A stretch of 64,000 bases of DNA from Bacteroidales bacterium (GTDB lineage Bacteria; Bacteroidota; Bacteroidia; Bacteroidales; UBA932), in NCBI GenBank assembly GCA_017535125.1, contig JAFXUS010000037.1, positions 22,438-86,437 of the forward strand, read 5' to 3'. This document shows positions 52,603-61,095 of the stretch, piece after piece; position 1 is the stretch's first letter; the number at the start of each line of letters is the position of its first letter. Under the pieces are notes generated by a model that made no database searches, was not told the origin of the DNA, and worked only from the letters and a program-made list of their open reading frames with translations. A program made the position numbers and the translations under genes.

Positions 52603-54174
52603 CTATTTGATCATCTCATATAGATTCCTCCTGTCCAGAAAGCGATAGGAGGCGGCTTCGAGCAGGTGGGCGGGGCGGATGTCCAGGGCCCCCTCGAGGT
52701 CGGCGATGGTGCGTGCGACCTTGATGATGCGGAAGTAGGCGCGCATCGAGAAACCCATCTTGGTCATGAGGCCTTCCAGCACTTTCCGGCAGGACTCGCT
52801 CAGCGGGCAGTAGCGTTCGATCTGCTTGACGCTCATCTCGGCGTTGGTGGCGGTGGCGTCCGGCGCGAAGCGGTGCTTCTGGCGGATGCGCGCCTGCAGC
52901 ACCCGCGCCGCCACGGCCTCGCTCGATTCCGCTTTCTCTGCCCGTCCGATGCGCTCCGCGGGCACGGGATGCATCCAGATATGGATGTCGATCCGGTCCA
53001 TGATGGGGCCGGACAGCTTCGAAAGATAGCTCTGCCGCTGGGTGGGCGTACAGGTGCAGCGGTCCCCCTCGCCGTAGTAGCCGCAGGGGCAGGGGTTGGA
53101 GGCGCCCACGAGCATGAAGGAGGCGGGGAATTCCATTTTCGCCTTGAGGCGGGAAATGCAGACGCTCCGGTCCTCGATCGGCCCCCGAAGGGCCTCGATG
53201 AGCGATTTTGGCATCTGCCCCAGCTCGTCGAGAAAGAGTACGCCGCCGTGGGCGAGGGAGACCTCGCCGGGCAGGATGTTTTCGCCGCCGCCCCCGCCCA
53301 CGATGGCCGCTAGCGATGCGGTGTAGTGCGGGGCGCGGAAGGGGCGGCGGCGGATGAGCCCGTCCTGCGGGCTGCCTTTCCCGGCCACGGAGTAGATCTT
53401 GCTCGTGACGAGCGCCTCCTCCTTGGTCATGGGCGGCAGGATGCCCGCCAGCGCCTTGGCGAGCGAACTCTTCCCGGCGCCGGGGGCGCCGATCATGATA
53501 ATGTTGTGTCCACCTGCGGCAGCAATCTCCAGGCCCCGCTTGGCGCCTTCCTGCCCAATGATGTCGGCGAAGTCCACCCCGGGCTCCGCACGGGGAGACG
53601 CCAGGCGTGCGCGATGGGCCTTCTGGTAACGCTGCGTGTTCCAAATCAACAGTTCGCGGCAGTCCTCGACCCCTTCAAGGATGCGCACGACGTCGCCCAG
53701 ACCTTGCACGCCATAAACCAACATATCCTTGAACTCGGCCGCCTCCATGGCGGACTCGGCGGGCAGGATGATGCCTTCGTAGCCCGCCTGGCGGGCCATT
53801 TCGGCGAATGGGAGCGCGCCGGGAATCGGACGGACGCTCCCGTCCAGCCCGAGTTCGCCCATCAGGATGAACTGCCCGGCGCGCGGCAGGTCCCGCTGTC
53901 CGGAGGCGGCGATGATGCCGACGGCGATCGGCAGGTCATAGCCGCTGCCGTTCTTGCGCAGGTCCGCGGGAGCAAGGTTGATGACGATTTTCTTGCCCGG
54001 AATCCGGAACCCCAGCGCCTCCAGCGCCGTGGTCGTGCGGAGCAGGCTCTCCTTGACTGCCACGTCGGCCAGTCCGACCAGGTGGATGCCGATGCCCCGG
54101 TCGATGTCGATCTCCACCGTGACCTCGACGGCGTCGATCCCGATGCACTTCGCACCGTGAATGTGTGTCAACAT
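52603..54174 (-). CDS. YifB/ComM-family Mg-chelatase-like AAA+ ATPase
   Basis: A 523-residue protein with three parts: an N-terminal ribosomal S5-like/Lon protease-like domain (GIGIHLVGLADVAVKESL), an AAA+ core with Walker A IGAPGAGKSSLAKAL and Walker B GGVLFLDELGQM, and a C-terminal domain (MRAYFRIIKVARTIADLEG). The zinc-type motif CPCGYYGEGDRCTCTP in the middle is typical. In Vibrio the relative ComM is a helicase that aids branch migration during natural transformation; the general role is in recombination. It is divergent from tsaE. Confidence 0.94.
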   Translation of the reverse strand: MLTHIHGAKCIGIDAVEVTVEIDIDRGIGIHLVGLADVAVKESLLRTTTALEALGFRIPGKKIVINLAPADLRKNGSGYDLPIAVGIIAASGQRDLPRAGQFILMGELGLDGSVRPIPGALPFAEMARQAGYEGIILPAESAMEAAEFKDMLVYGVQGLGDVVRILEGVEDCRELLIWNTQRYQKAHRARLASPRAEPGVDFADIIGQEGAKRGLEIAAAGGHNIIMIGAPGAGKSSLAKALAGILPPMTKEEALVTSKIYSVAGKGSPQDGLIRRRPFRAPHYTASLAAIVGGGGGENILPGEVSLAHGGVLFLDELGQMPKSLIEALRGPIEDRSVCISRLKAKMEFPASFMLVGASNPCPCGYYGEGDRCTCTPTQRQSYLSKLSGPIMDRIDIHIWMHPVPAERIGRAEKAESSEAVAARVLQARIRQKHRFAPDATATNAEMSVKQIERYCPLSESCRKVLEGLMTKMGFSMRAYFRIIKVARTIADLEGALDIRPAHLLEAASYRFLDRRNLYEMIK

Positions 54175-54189
54175 AGTTGTATATTTTAG

Positions 54190-54197
54190 TATCTTTG
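54190..54197 (+). promoter_or_regulatory. -7 element TATCTTTG immediately before tsaE
   Basis: Perfect TAnnTTTG match ending 7 nt before the tsaE ATG at 54205; transcription would begin at about the start codon. Confidence 0.6.
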
Positions 54198-54204
54198 CAA
54201 CATC

Positions 54205-54633
54205 ATGTCAAAGCAGATCGTCATACCCTCGCTGTCGGAGATCGATACCGCTGCGGAGGAGTTTCTGCGCCTGACCGGCGACCACAAACTCATCGCCTTC
54301 CAGGCGTCGATGGGCGCCGGCAAGACCACGTTCATCACGGCGCTGTGCCGCCGTCTGGGGGTACGGTCCGATGCCGTCAGCTCCCCGACCTTCGCCATCA
54401 TCAACGAGTATAGGACGGCGGCGGGCGAGCCGGTTTTCCATTTCGATTTCTACCGGATCACGAAACTGGAGGAGGCGCTGGACATCGGCCTCTATGATTA
54501 CCTGGACAGCGGAGCGCTCTGCCTGATGGAGTGGCCGGAGAACATCGAAGAACTGCTGCCCGAGGAGACGCTCAAGGTCTCGATCGCGGTGGCGCCGGAC
54601 GGTTCCCGCACGCTGAGCTGGGAGGAGGACTGA
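54205..54633 (+). CDS. tsaE: tRNA N6-threonylcarbamoyladenosine biosynthesis ATPase TsaE
   Basis: A 142-residue P-loop ATPase required with TsaB and TsaD for the t6A modification of ANN-decoding tRNAs. The P-loop is FQASMGAGKTTFITAL, then SSPTFAIINEY and HFDFYRI (switch and metal region), and LCLMEWPENIEELLP in the Walker B-like area. Length and motifs are normal. A promoter box sits 7 nt before the ATG, and a bidirectional terminator lies after the gene. Confidence 0.96.
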   Translation: MSKQIVIPSLSEIDTAAEEFLRLTGDHKLIAFQASMGAGKTTFITALCRRLGVRSDAVSSPTFAIINEYRTAAGEPVFHFDFYRITKLEEALDIGLYDYLDSGALCLMEWPENIEELLPEETLKVSIAVAPDGSRTLSWEED

Positions 54634-54664
54634 GCGTCCTTTCTGCAAAGAAGCATAAAAATTC

Positions 54665-54704
54665 AACACCCTGCAGCAAGAATCGTATCTTTTTGCAGGG
54701 TGTT
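54665..54704. terminator. Bidirectional terminator between tsaE and the barrel-protein gene
   Basis: 11-bp perfect arms AACACCCTGCA (54665-54675) and its complement (54694-54704) around an 18-base loop. T-rich sequence follows on both strands. It separates two convergent genes. Confidence 0.75.
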
Positions 54705-54724
54705 AATCGTTTAATTTTTCGCAA

Positions 54725-55936
54725 TCAGAAATTGAAGCGCAGACCGGCGTCGAAATTCAGCAGCAGCGGCTTGTCCGTGCGGATGCTGCGCGGCTGGTTG
54801 CCCGGGAAATAATAGTTCACGCCGGGATCCAGATAAAGCCCCACGGTGCGGCCGAGCCGGAACTCCACGCCGAGACCGGCGCCGACGGAGAAGAGGGGGC
54901 TGTTCACCTTATAGTCGCGCACAATATCCGGAGCGCCGAACAGACGGTAGCTGTTGCCGAGGCAGAACTCCGCCTCGCCGCCGCCGTAGGCGTAGAACTT
55001 GATCCGCTCGGAAGTCAGGATGTCGTAATAGAGACGGGCCGGAACGCCGAGATACTGGACTGTATGGGAGACGGTGCCGGAGGTACTCTGATAACTGCCG
55101 GTGAAGGTGCGGGTGAGCAGGGAATAATCCAGGCCCGTGCCGATGGACAGGCGGGGTGCCACATAGATGCGCACGCCGAGACCGAGGGTGAAGGGCACGC
55201 CGAAAGTGGACGCGCCGCCCAGATCGATGAATTCATCCTGCGTGCCGGGGGCCATGTGGGCGGCCGGGGCGGCGGGACGGCCATGGGCGTCGTTGGTGCC
55301 CACGGAACCCTGTGCATAAAGAGCGATGCGGGGCCGCGAAACGGTCTGCTCGGGCTCCAGCCCGAGGAACGGATCCACGACAGGATCCACGCGGGGGCTG
55401 ACCTTCGGGGGCGTCGGTAGCCCAGGCTCGGAGACCGGGGTGTCCTGCGGCTGATCGGCCGCCGGGGACGCCGCGGTCTCCGGGATGGGCTGCTCTCCGG
55501 ACGCTTCCGCAAGCTCGACCGGATGCGATTCCGGGCGCTCCTGGAAGGCAGGACGGACAGCGGTTCGGGAGTCTTCCGCCTTGGCGGCGCTCCCTGCCTC
55601 GTTTGCCGGGACGGCTGCCGGAGCCGCGACATCCGTCGGGGCACCGGCAGCATCACCGGTCTGGGCAAGCATAGTTGCTTGCGCTTGGTTATAATTAATG
55701 GTTGGAATTGAGGTGCGGGTGTTGGTGGAGAAGAAGATGCCGGCAGCGACCGCCGCGACGGCAGCCAGGCTCACCCCGGCCCATTTCAGCCAGGCCCAGG
55801 GGCTGGCGACGGGCGCGGAATCCACAGCCAGACGCGCAGACACGCCCTTCCAGACGCGGCGTGACGGCTTCACCTCCGCATCTGCAAGCACCGACCTCAA
55901 TTGCCGGTCGAATTCGTTGAATTCCGTGTCCTGCAT
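54725..55936 (-). CDS. Membrane-anchored outer-membrane beta-barrel protein beside ECF sigma factor (possible anti-sigma)
   Basis: A 403-residue protein with an unusual order of parts. Residues 1-44 are charged and likely cytoplasmic (FDRQLRSVLADAEVKPSRRV). A transmembrane helix follows (about 48-70, WLKWAGVSLAAVAAVAAGIFF). Then comes an Ala/Pro/Glu-rich linker (about 80-200) and an outer-membrane barrel domain (about 210-403, ending LLLNFDAGLRFNF). Its start lies one base from the stop of the ECF sigma gene in the same direction, so they form an operon. The N-terminus resembles the short cytoplasmic part of anti-sigma factors. It may span from cytoplasm to outer membrane and pass an envelope signal to the sigma factor. 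No zinc-type anti-sigma motif is seen. Confidence 0.8.
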   Translation of the reverse strand: MQDTEFNEFDRQLRSVLADAEVKPSRRVWKGVSARLAVDSAPVASPWAWLKWAGVSLAAVAAVAAGIFFSTNTRTSIPTINYNQAQATMLAQTGDAAGAPTDVAAPAAVPANEAGSAAKAEDSRTAVRPAFQERPESHPVELAEASGEQPIPETAASPAADQPQDTPVSEPGLPTPPKVSPRVDPVVDPFLGLEPEQTVSRPRIALYAQGSVGTNDAHGRPAAPAAHMAPGTQDEFIDLGGASTFGVPFTLGLGVRIYVAPRLSIGTGLDYSLLTRTFTGSYQSTSGTVSHTVQYLGVPARLYYDILTSERIKFYAYGGGEAEFCLGNSYRLFGAPDIVRDYKVNSPLFSVGAGLGVEFRLGRTVGLYLDPGVNYYFPGNQPRSIRTDKPLLLNFDAGLRFNF

Positions 55937-55937
55937 C

Positions 55938-56498
55938 TTAATACTTCTCTTTAATCTTTGTCTGCAACAGCGTGCGCGCCCGCTGCAACTGCGAGCGGGA
56001 CGTCGTCTCGGAAATGTCCAGCGCCTCGGCGATCTCCTTGTGCGAATAACCTTCGATCACATACATATTGAAGACCGTCCGGAAACCCGGCGGGAGTGCG
56101 GCGATCAACTTGAGCAGATCGTTGTATCCGATCCGTTGGATGGCAGTGGGATCGTCGCTGGTGACGTTCCATGCGACGCTCACGTCCTCCGACATCTTGA
56201 GCACGTCCTTCTTCCTGAGACTCATCAACGCAGTGTTCACAAAGATCTTGCGGGCCCAGCCTTCGAAGGAGCCTTCTCCCGAATAGCTGTCCAGTTTGGA
56301 GAAAAGGGTTACAAAACCATCCTGGAGAATATCCTCCGCGGCATCCCGGTCGCCCATGTAGCGCAGGCAAACTGCGAACATTTTGGCGGACAGGAGGTCG
56401 TAGATGGCCTTTTGGCTGCGGCGGTCACCGCGCTTCGCCCCTTCGATCCATTCTGTTTCCCGAGTGTTAAGATGCTTCTTGTCCTTGAAAAGTTGCAT
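55938..56498 (-). CDS. RNA polymerase ECF-type sigma factor
   Basis: A 186-residue extracytoplasmic-function sigma factor. Region 2 holds MFAVCLRYMGDRDAAEDILQDGFVTLF (read in parts; DAAEDILQDGF is the typical piece) and region 4 holds LPPGFRTVFNMYVIEGYSHKEIAEAL with the helix-turn-helix ISETTSRSQLQRAR. The ATG at 56498 is used; the frame extends to a TTG at 56537 that gives an unusual Lys/Ser-rich start. It precedes the membrane-anchored barrel gene with a 1-base gap. Its regulon is unknown. Confidence 0.92.
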   Translation of the reverse strand: MQLFKDKKHLNTRETEWIEGAKRGDRRSQKAIYDLLSAKMFAVCLRYMGDRDAAEDILQDGFVTLFSKLDSYSGEGSFEGWARKIFVNTALMSLRKKDVLKMSEDVSVAWNVTSDDPTAIQRIGYNDLLKLIAALPPGFRTVFNMYVIEGYSHKEIAEALDISETTSRSQLQRARTLLQTKIKEKY

Positions 56499-56557
56499 CC
56501 TGCAGCTCGATTTTTTATTTCCCACGAAAATAGCCAATTTTTCTCACAAAAAATACA

Positions 56558-56565
56558 TACTTTTG
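56558..56565 (+). promoter_or_regulatory. -7 element TACTTTTG before the TPR gene
   Basis: TAnnTTTG match ending 8 nt before the ATG at 56574; suggests a leaderless or nearly leaderless mRNA for the TPR-EnvC operon. Confidence 0.5.
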
Positions 56566-56573
56566 TGTTCCAG

Positions 56574-57818
56574 ATGCGCAAGTTTTTCTTATACGCAAGC
56601 CTGTGTCTGCTCTGCTGCTCCCTGTGGGCGCAGGAGCGGACGGACGACGATCTTTTCCTTTCAGCGGCGGCCGCGTATGCCGAAGGCCAGTACGTGCAGG
56701 CGAAGACGCTTTTCGCACGTCTGCACGAGCAGAATCCGGACGATGACGCCGTCAATTACTACCTCGGTCTCAGCGAGATGGCCATGCAAGACCTGAACGC
56801 CGCCGAGGAGCATCTCCTGCAGGCCGTACAGGCGGATTCGACCAATACCTGGTACATCTACGCCATGGCCACGCTGTACGACGCGAAGCGCGACCAGGTC
56901 CGTTCCGGAGAATATGTGGAGAAGCTCGTCAAGATGGCGCCATCGCTGTACAACAACCCCAACACCCTTTCCATGGTGGCCGACGCCAAGGCGGCCGCCC
57001 GGCAGGACTCTGTGGCGCTGGGCTATTACAACCAGGCGCTCCTGATGGACCCTCAATATGCTCCGGCCCAGTACGGCCGGATGGAGCTGCTGCGCCGCAT
57101 GGGCAATTTCCCGGCCTACTTCTCCGCGCTGGAAGACCTCATCCGCAACGAGGACATCCGTCCCGGCATGAAGAGCAACTACCTGACGGTGCTGATGGAC
57201 AATATTGATTCCTCGTTCTACTGGGTCTGGGGAGACACGATCAACCGCCTGGTGGACCTGGACCGGGACCTGCATCCGGACGACTATGACATCCAGCTGC
57301 TCAAGCTCCGGATGTGCTACATCAAGCAGGACTGGGACGCCGTGCTCGAACAGTGCGGCGTGATGGCCGACCTGGCACGGGCACAGGGAGACGACGAGCA
57401 CCTGGCCGAAGCGCTTTCAATCGCCGGCGATGTCCATTATCAGCAGCTGGAGGACAAGAAGAAGGCCTACGAGATCTACGAGCAGGCCCTGCAGGTCGAT
57501 CCGGACCGCACTTCCGTCCTGAACAACTACGCCTACTATCTCTCGCTGGAGGGCCGCAAGCTCCGCAAGGCGCTCAAGATGAGCCGCCGTACCATCGAGC
57601 TGGAGCCCGACAACGCCACGTATCTGGACACGTACGGCTGGATCCTGTACCTGCTGCATCGTCCCAAGGAGGCGAAGCCGTATTTCAAGCACGCCATGCT
57701 CTATGGCGGCAAGGACAGCGCCGTGGTGCTGGAGCATTATTCCAAGGTACTCGAAGCGCTGGGCGAGCAGGATCTCGCGACCTATTATAAGAACCTTTCC
57801 GAGCAGAAGAACAAATGA
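56574..57818 (+). CDS. Periplasmic tetratricopeptide-repeat protein
   Basis: A 414-residue exported protein with a signal peptide (FFLYASLCLLCCSLWAQ; Cys residues are present but no clear lipobox spacing). It is built from TPR units, for example AYAEGQYVQAKTLFARLHEQNPDD, AVNYYLGLSEMAMQDLNAAEEHLL and AYEIYEQALQVDPDRTSVLNNYAYYLS (read in parts). Such proteins serve as scaffolds in envelope assembly. It overlaps the EnvC-like gene by 4 nt (ATGA), which suggests a shared role in cell division or peptidoglycan remodelling. Confidence 0.88.
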   Translation: MRKFFLYASLCLLCCSLWAQERTDDDLFLSAAAAYAEGQYVQAKTLFARLHEQNPDDDAVNYYLGLSEMAMQDLNAAEEHLLQAVQADSTNTWYIYAMATLYDAKRDQVRSGEYVEKLVKMAPSLYNNPNTLSMVADAKAAARQDSVALGYYNQALLMDPQYAPAQYGRMELLRRMGNFPAYFSALEDLIRNEDIRPGMKSNYLTVLMDNIDSSFYWVWGDTINRLVDLDRDLHPDDYDIQLLKLRMCYIKQDWDAVLEQCGVMADLARAQGDDEHLAEALSIAGDVHYQQLEDKKKAYEIYEQALQVDPDRTSVLNNYAYYLSLEGRKLRKALKMSRRTIELEPDNATYLDTYGWILYLLHRPKEAKPYFKHAMLYGGKDSAVVLEHYSKVLEALGEQDLATYYKNLSEQKNK

Positions 57819-59038
57819 CGCGGTTCCTTCGCATAGCGGCGCTCCTCGCCGTCCTGCTGACTGCCGGCATGCACCTGCAGGCGCAGGACACTGCCAAACA
57901 GGAGTCCCGCCGGGATGCGCTGCGCAAGGAAATCGCCCAACTGGAGCAACAGATCAAGGATAATACGTCCAAGAGCAACAACGCGCTGAACCAGCTCAAA
58001 CTGGTCCGCAAGCAGGTGGCCACGCGCCGCGAACTCGTCGCGGAGAGCGAACGCGAGATCCGCGAGCTGGCGGACACCATCGCGGCCCGGGAAGCTGCCG
58101 CGGAACGCTTGCGCGCGCGTCTCGAAACCCTGGAGACCTATTACCGTCGTCTCGTCCGGAACGCCTACAAGAACCGGGACGCGCGCGTCTGGTATTCTTA
58201 TTTGCTGTCCAGCAAGAATGTCGGGCAGGCCACGCGCCGTTACGCCTACCTGCGCGACCTCTCCGGCACGATGAACACGCAGGCGCACCGCCTGCAGGAA
58301 ATGCGCGCCGCGCTGCAGGACGACCTGACGCGGCTGACGGCACTCAAAGCGGAGGCCGAGAGCGTGCGGGAAGCGCGCGAACAGGACCTGGAATCGCTCA
58401 AGGCGGAGGAGCAGCGTTCCGACCAGGTCGTCGCCAACCTGCAGAAGGATAAAACCCGTTACCAGAAAGAGTTGGAGACCAAGCGCAAGCAGGTGGAAGC
58501 GCTCAACAAGGAAATCGAGCGCATCATCGCGCAGGCCATCGAAGAAGCCCGCAGGAAGGAAGAGGCCGCCAAGCAGAACAGTGGCCACAAGACCATCACC
58601 AACAGCCAGGCGGTCGATATCAAACTGTCCGGCGAGTTCGCCGCCAACAAGGGCAAACTTCCCTGGCCCGCCGACGGCCCGGTCGTGGAGTCCTTCGGCA
58701 AGCACAACCATCCCGTCTATACCACGCTCGTGATGCCGGCCAACAACGGCGTCAATATCGGACTTTCCGCCGACGCGGAAGTCAAGGCCGTCTTCGACGG
58801 TGAAGTGAAGCGCGTGATCGTGATGCCGGGCTACGGCCGCTGCGTCCTGGTCCAGCATGGCGGATATTTCACCTTCTACTGCAAACTGGGCAAAGTCGAG
58901 GTCAAATCCGGCGACAAGGTCAAAACCGGCCAGACGCTGGGCCGCATCGACACCATCGACGGCCAGACCGAACTTCACTTCGAGGTCTGGAAAGAGAAGG
59001 AGCCCGAAAATCCCGAGCTCTGGCTTCGGAAGAAATAA
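57815..59038 (+). CDS. EnvC-like murein hydrolase activator (degenerate M23 domain)
   Basis: A 407-residue secreted protein: signal peptide (LLAVLLTAGMHLQAQ), long coiled coil (about 25-270) and a C-terminal LytM domain (about 285-400). The LytM fold is recognisable (LPWPADGPVVESFGKHNHP, LHFEVWKEKEPENPELWL), but the zinc ligands are lost. The His-x3-Asp site reads GVNIGLSA and the YAHL site reads YCKLG; only the last His remains. This is how EnvC differs from active peptidases: it activates amidases at the division septum instead. Coupled to the TPR gene by a 4-nt overlap. Confidence 0.92.
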   Translation: MTRFLRIAALLAVLLTAGMHLQAQDTAKQESRRDALRKEIAQLEQQIKDNTSKSNNALNQLKLVRKQVATRRELVAESEREIRELADTIAAREAAAERLRARLETLETYYRRLVRNAYKNRDARVWYSYLLSSKNVGQATRRYAYLRDLSGTMNTQAHRLQEMRAALQDDLTRLTALKAEAESVREAREQDLESLKAEEQRSDQVVANLQKDKTRYQKELETKRKQVEALNKEIERIIAQAIEEARRKEEAAKQNSGHKTITNSQAVDIKLSGEFAANKGKLPWPADGPVVESFGKHNHPVYTTLVMPANNGVNIGLSADAEVKAVFDGEVKRVIVMPGYGRCVLVQHGGYFTFYCKLGKVEVKSGDKVKTGQTLGRIDTIDGQTELHFEVWKEKEPENPELWLRKK

Positions 59039-59049
59039 GCTATTTTTGC

Positions 59050-59057
59050 TATATTTG
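59050..59057 (+). promoter_or_regulatory. -7 element TATATTTG before the PreA-like gene
   Basis: TAnnTTTG match 33 nt before the ATG at 59091. Confidence 0.5.
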
Positions 59058-59090
59058 CCCTAGACTAATAACACGACTAACCATTCGGCT

Positions 59091-60545
59091 ATGATTCATA
59101 TCCACGAAGAAGCGGCGCGCTGTCTGCTGTGCGCCGATGCTCCTTGTAGCAAAGCATGTAAGCACACCGACCCCGCGCGGGCCATCCGGGCCGTCCGTTT
59201 CGGCAATGAGGCCATTGCCCGGCAATGGGTCGCCCGGGCCGACGAGGCCGAGCTCAAGGCGGCCGAAAATGCCTGCATCCATTATGACCGGCCTGTCCGT
59301 ATCCGGGAACTGGTGGCGGCGCTTCCCGTCATGCCCGGCTCCGACCGGGCATCCCGGCCATCCCTGGCCATCGACTTCTGCGGCATCCCCTGCGAGAACC
59401 CTTTCTTCCTGGCCTCCTCGGCCGTGTGCACAAACTACGAGATGGTGGCGCGGGCCTTCGACGCCGGCTGGGCGGGCGTGTTCTACAAGACCATCTGCAT
59501 GCAGGAGATCCGGGAGGTATCGCCGCGCTTCGACGCCGTCCGCAACGACGCCAACAGCAGCTTCATCGGCTTCCGCAACATGGAGCAGCTGAGCGAGAAT
59601 CCCGTGGAAGTGGACTTCGATATCCTGAAACGCCTCAAGCAGAACTATCCCACGAAGGTGGTCATCGCCTCCATCATGGGCCAGCAGGAAGAAGACTGGA
59701 TCAAGCTGGCCAAGATGGCCGAAGAAGTCGGCTGCGATGCCGTGGAGCTCAATTTCTCCTGCCCGCAGATGCGTCTGACGGGCATGGGTTCCGACGTCGG
59801 GCAGGACCCCGAGCTGGTCACCTTCTTCACCGCCTGCGTCAAGCGCAGCGTGAAGATTCCCGTCATTCCCAAGATGACCCCCAACATCGCCCACATCTCC
59901 GAACCGGCCATGGCGGCCGTGCTGGGCGGGGCCGACGCCATCTCGGCCATCAACACCATCAAGAGCGTCACGCTGGGCGAAGGATCCGAGGTGAACGGCT
60001 GCCAGACCGGCTCCGGCTATTCCGGCAAGGCCGTCAAGCCCATCGCCCTGCGACACATCCTGGCCATGGTCAAGAACCCCATCATCAACCACAAAGAACT
60101 CAGCGGCGTAGGCGGCATCGAGACCTGGCGCGACGCGCTGGAATTCATCCAGCTGGGCTGCCGCAACGTGCAGGTCTGCACGGCCGTGATGCAGTACGGC
60201 TACCGCATCATCGACGATCTGATCCTGGGCCTGCAGCATTACATGGCCGAACGCGGCATCGTCAAGCTGGACGATCTGGTGGGCGAACTCCTGCCGATAT
60301 TCTACCTGCCGCACGACCTGGACCGCGACACCGTCGTCTTCCCCAAACTGGACCGGGAGAAGTGCATCGGCTGCGGCCGCTGCTACACATCCTGCTCGGA
60401 TGGCGGCCACCAGGCCATCTCCTTCGGCGAAGACCGCCAGCCCCGCGTGAACGGGGCCAAGTGCGTCGGCTGCCTCCTCTGCCGCCTGGTCTGCCCCACC
60501 GGCGCCATCGGCCTGGCGAAGCGGATCCAGAAGAACAGGCACTGA
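59091..60545 (+). CDS. preA: PreA-like dihydropyrimidine dehydrogenase catalytic subunit with extra N-terminal Fe-S domain
   Basis: A 484-residue flavoprotein. The FMN-binding TIM barrel (about 90-400) has IDFCGIPCENPFFLASSAVC, GCDAVELNFSCPQM and GIETWRDALEFIQLG; the C-terminus carries two 4Fe-4S sites (CIGCGRCYTSC, CVGCLLCRLVCPTG). The first 45 residues hold CLLCADAPCSKAC, an Fe-S motif that normally belongs to the partner PreT or the N-terminal part of long dihydropyrimidine dehydrogenases. No PreT gene follows, so the electron donor must be elsewhere. Residues about 78-88, in the linker between the two parts, come from a palindromic element (59325-59355). Likely reaction: NAD(P)H-dependent reduction of uracil or thymine. 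Confidence 0.88.
   Translation: MIHIHEEAARCLLCADAPCSKACKHTDPARAIRAVRFGNEAIARQWVARADEAELKAAENACIHYDRPVRIRELVAALPVMPGSDRASRPSLAIDFCGIPCENPFFLASSAVCTNYEMVARAFDAGWAGVFYKTICMQEIREVSPRFDAVRNDANSSFIGFRNMEQLSENPVEVDFDILKRLKQNYPTKVVIASIMGQQEEDWIKLAKMAEEVGCDAVELNFSCPQMRLTGMGSDVGQDPELVTFFTACVKRSVKIPVIPKMTPNIAHISEPAMAAVLGGADAISAINTIKSVTLGEGSEVNGCQTGSGYSGKAVKPIALRHILAMVKNPIINHKELSGVGGIETWRDALEFIQLGCRNVQVCTAVMQYGYRIIDDLILGLQHYMAERGIVKLDDLVGELLPIFYLPHDLDRDTVVFPKLDREKCIGCGRCYTSCSDGGHQAISFGEDRQPRVNGAKCVGCLLCRLVCPTGAIGLAKRIQKNRH
59325..59355. repeat. Family-1 palindrome inside the PreA-like gene
   Basis: CCCGTCATGCCCGG with CCGGGCATCCC around a short CTCCGA loop. Encodes the linker PVMPGSDRASR between the N-terminal Fe-S segment and the TIM barrel. 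Confidence 0.75.
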
Positions 60546-60576
60546 TTTTGATATCTATGCTGTAAAACGAGATGCC

Positions 60577-61089
60577 ATGAAAAAGATTCTCTTTACTCTT
60601 GCATTTGCGTGCCTGGCCATTTGCTCCTACGCCCAGCGGGACGTCCCCGCAGGGGGCAGTATGGAGGTTGCCTCGGTGGAGACCGAAAGTTCCATCGGCG
60701 GTGTGGGTATCGGCAAGCAGATCACCCTCTACAAAGTCAAGGACAATGACGGGAATCCCGGATTCTTCCTTGCCATCAGCAATCCATCATTGACCTTGAG
60801 CATCGGGGACTCGTGGTTCGGTATTCCCACCGGCGGAACCCTGCTGAGTTTCGGAACCACTTATGATGAGGCCATGAACATGCTGGACAGCCTCCTGGAC
60901 CTGTTCAACGAAGAGAACGGCACCCAGAAGGAACTTGTTTCCCGCGACGGCGAGCCAGTCATCTGCACGCTCAATAGAGGCGGCCTGGGGAAGCATCTCA
61001 ACATAGCTGAAACGTCCCTGTCCAAGAGCGACATCAAGGCCCTCAAGACCAGCCTCAAGTTTTCCAAGAAACTGCACAAGGACCTATAG
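60577..61089 (+). CDS. Small secreted protein of unknown function
   Basis: A 170-residue exported protein (signal MKKILFTLAFACLAICSYAQ). The mature part is mostly beta-rich (QITLYKVKDNDGNPGFFLAIS) with a helical end (IKALKTSLKFSKKLHKDL). No cysteine pattern, repeat or enzyme motif is visible, and I do not recognise a family. It stands 31 bases after the PreA-like gene and is convergent with the GH95 gene 6 bases away. Confidence 0.75.
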   Translation: MKKILFTLAFACLAICSYAQRDVPAGGSMEVASVETESSIGGVGIGKQITLYKVKDNDGNPGFFLAISNPSLTLSIGDSWFGIPTGGTLLSFGTTYDEAMNMLDSLLDLFNEENGTQKELVSRDGEPVICTLNRGGLGKHLNIAETSLSKSDIKALKTSLKFSKKLHKDL

Positions 61090-61095
61090 CCCGGA

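Noticed and set aside
59868..59890. GTCATTCC motif in the PreA-like gene resembling family 1
   Set aside because: It encodes the conserved TIM-barrel segment IPVIPKMTPN and lacks the second palindrome arm.
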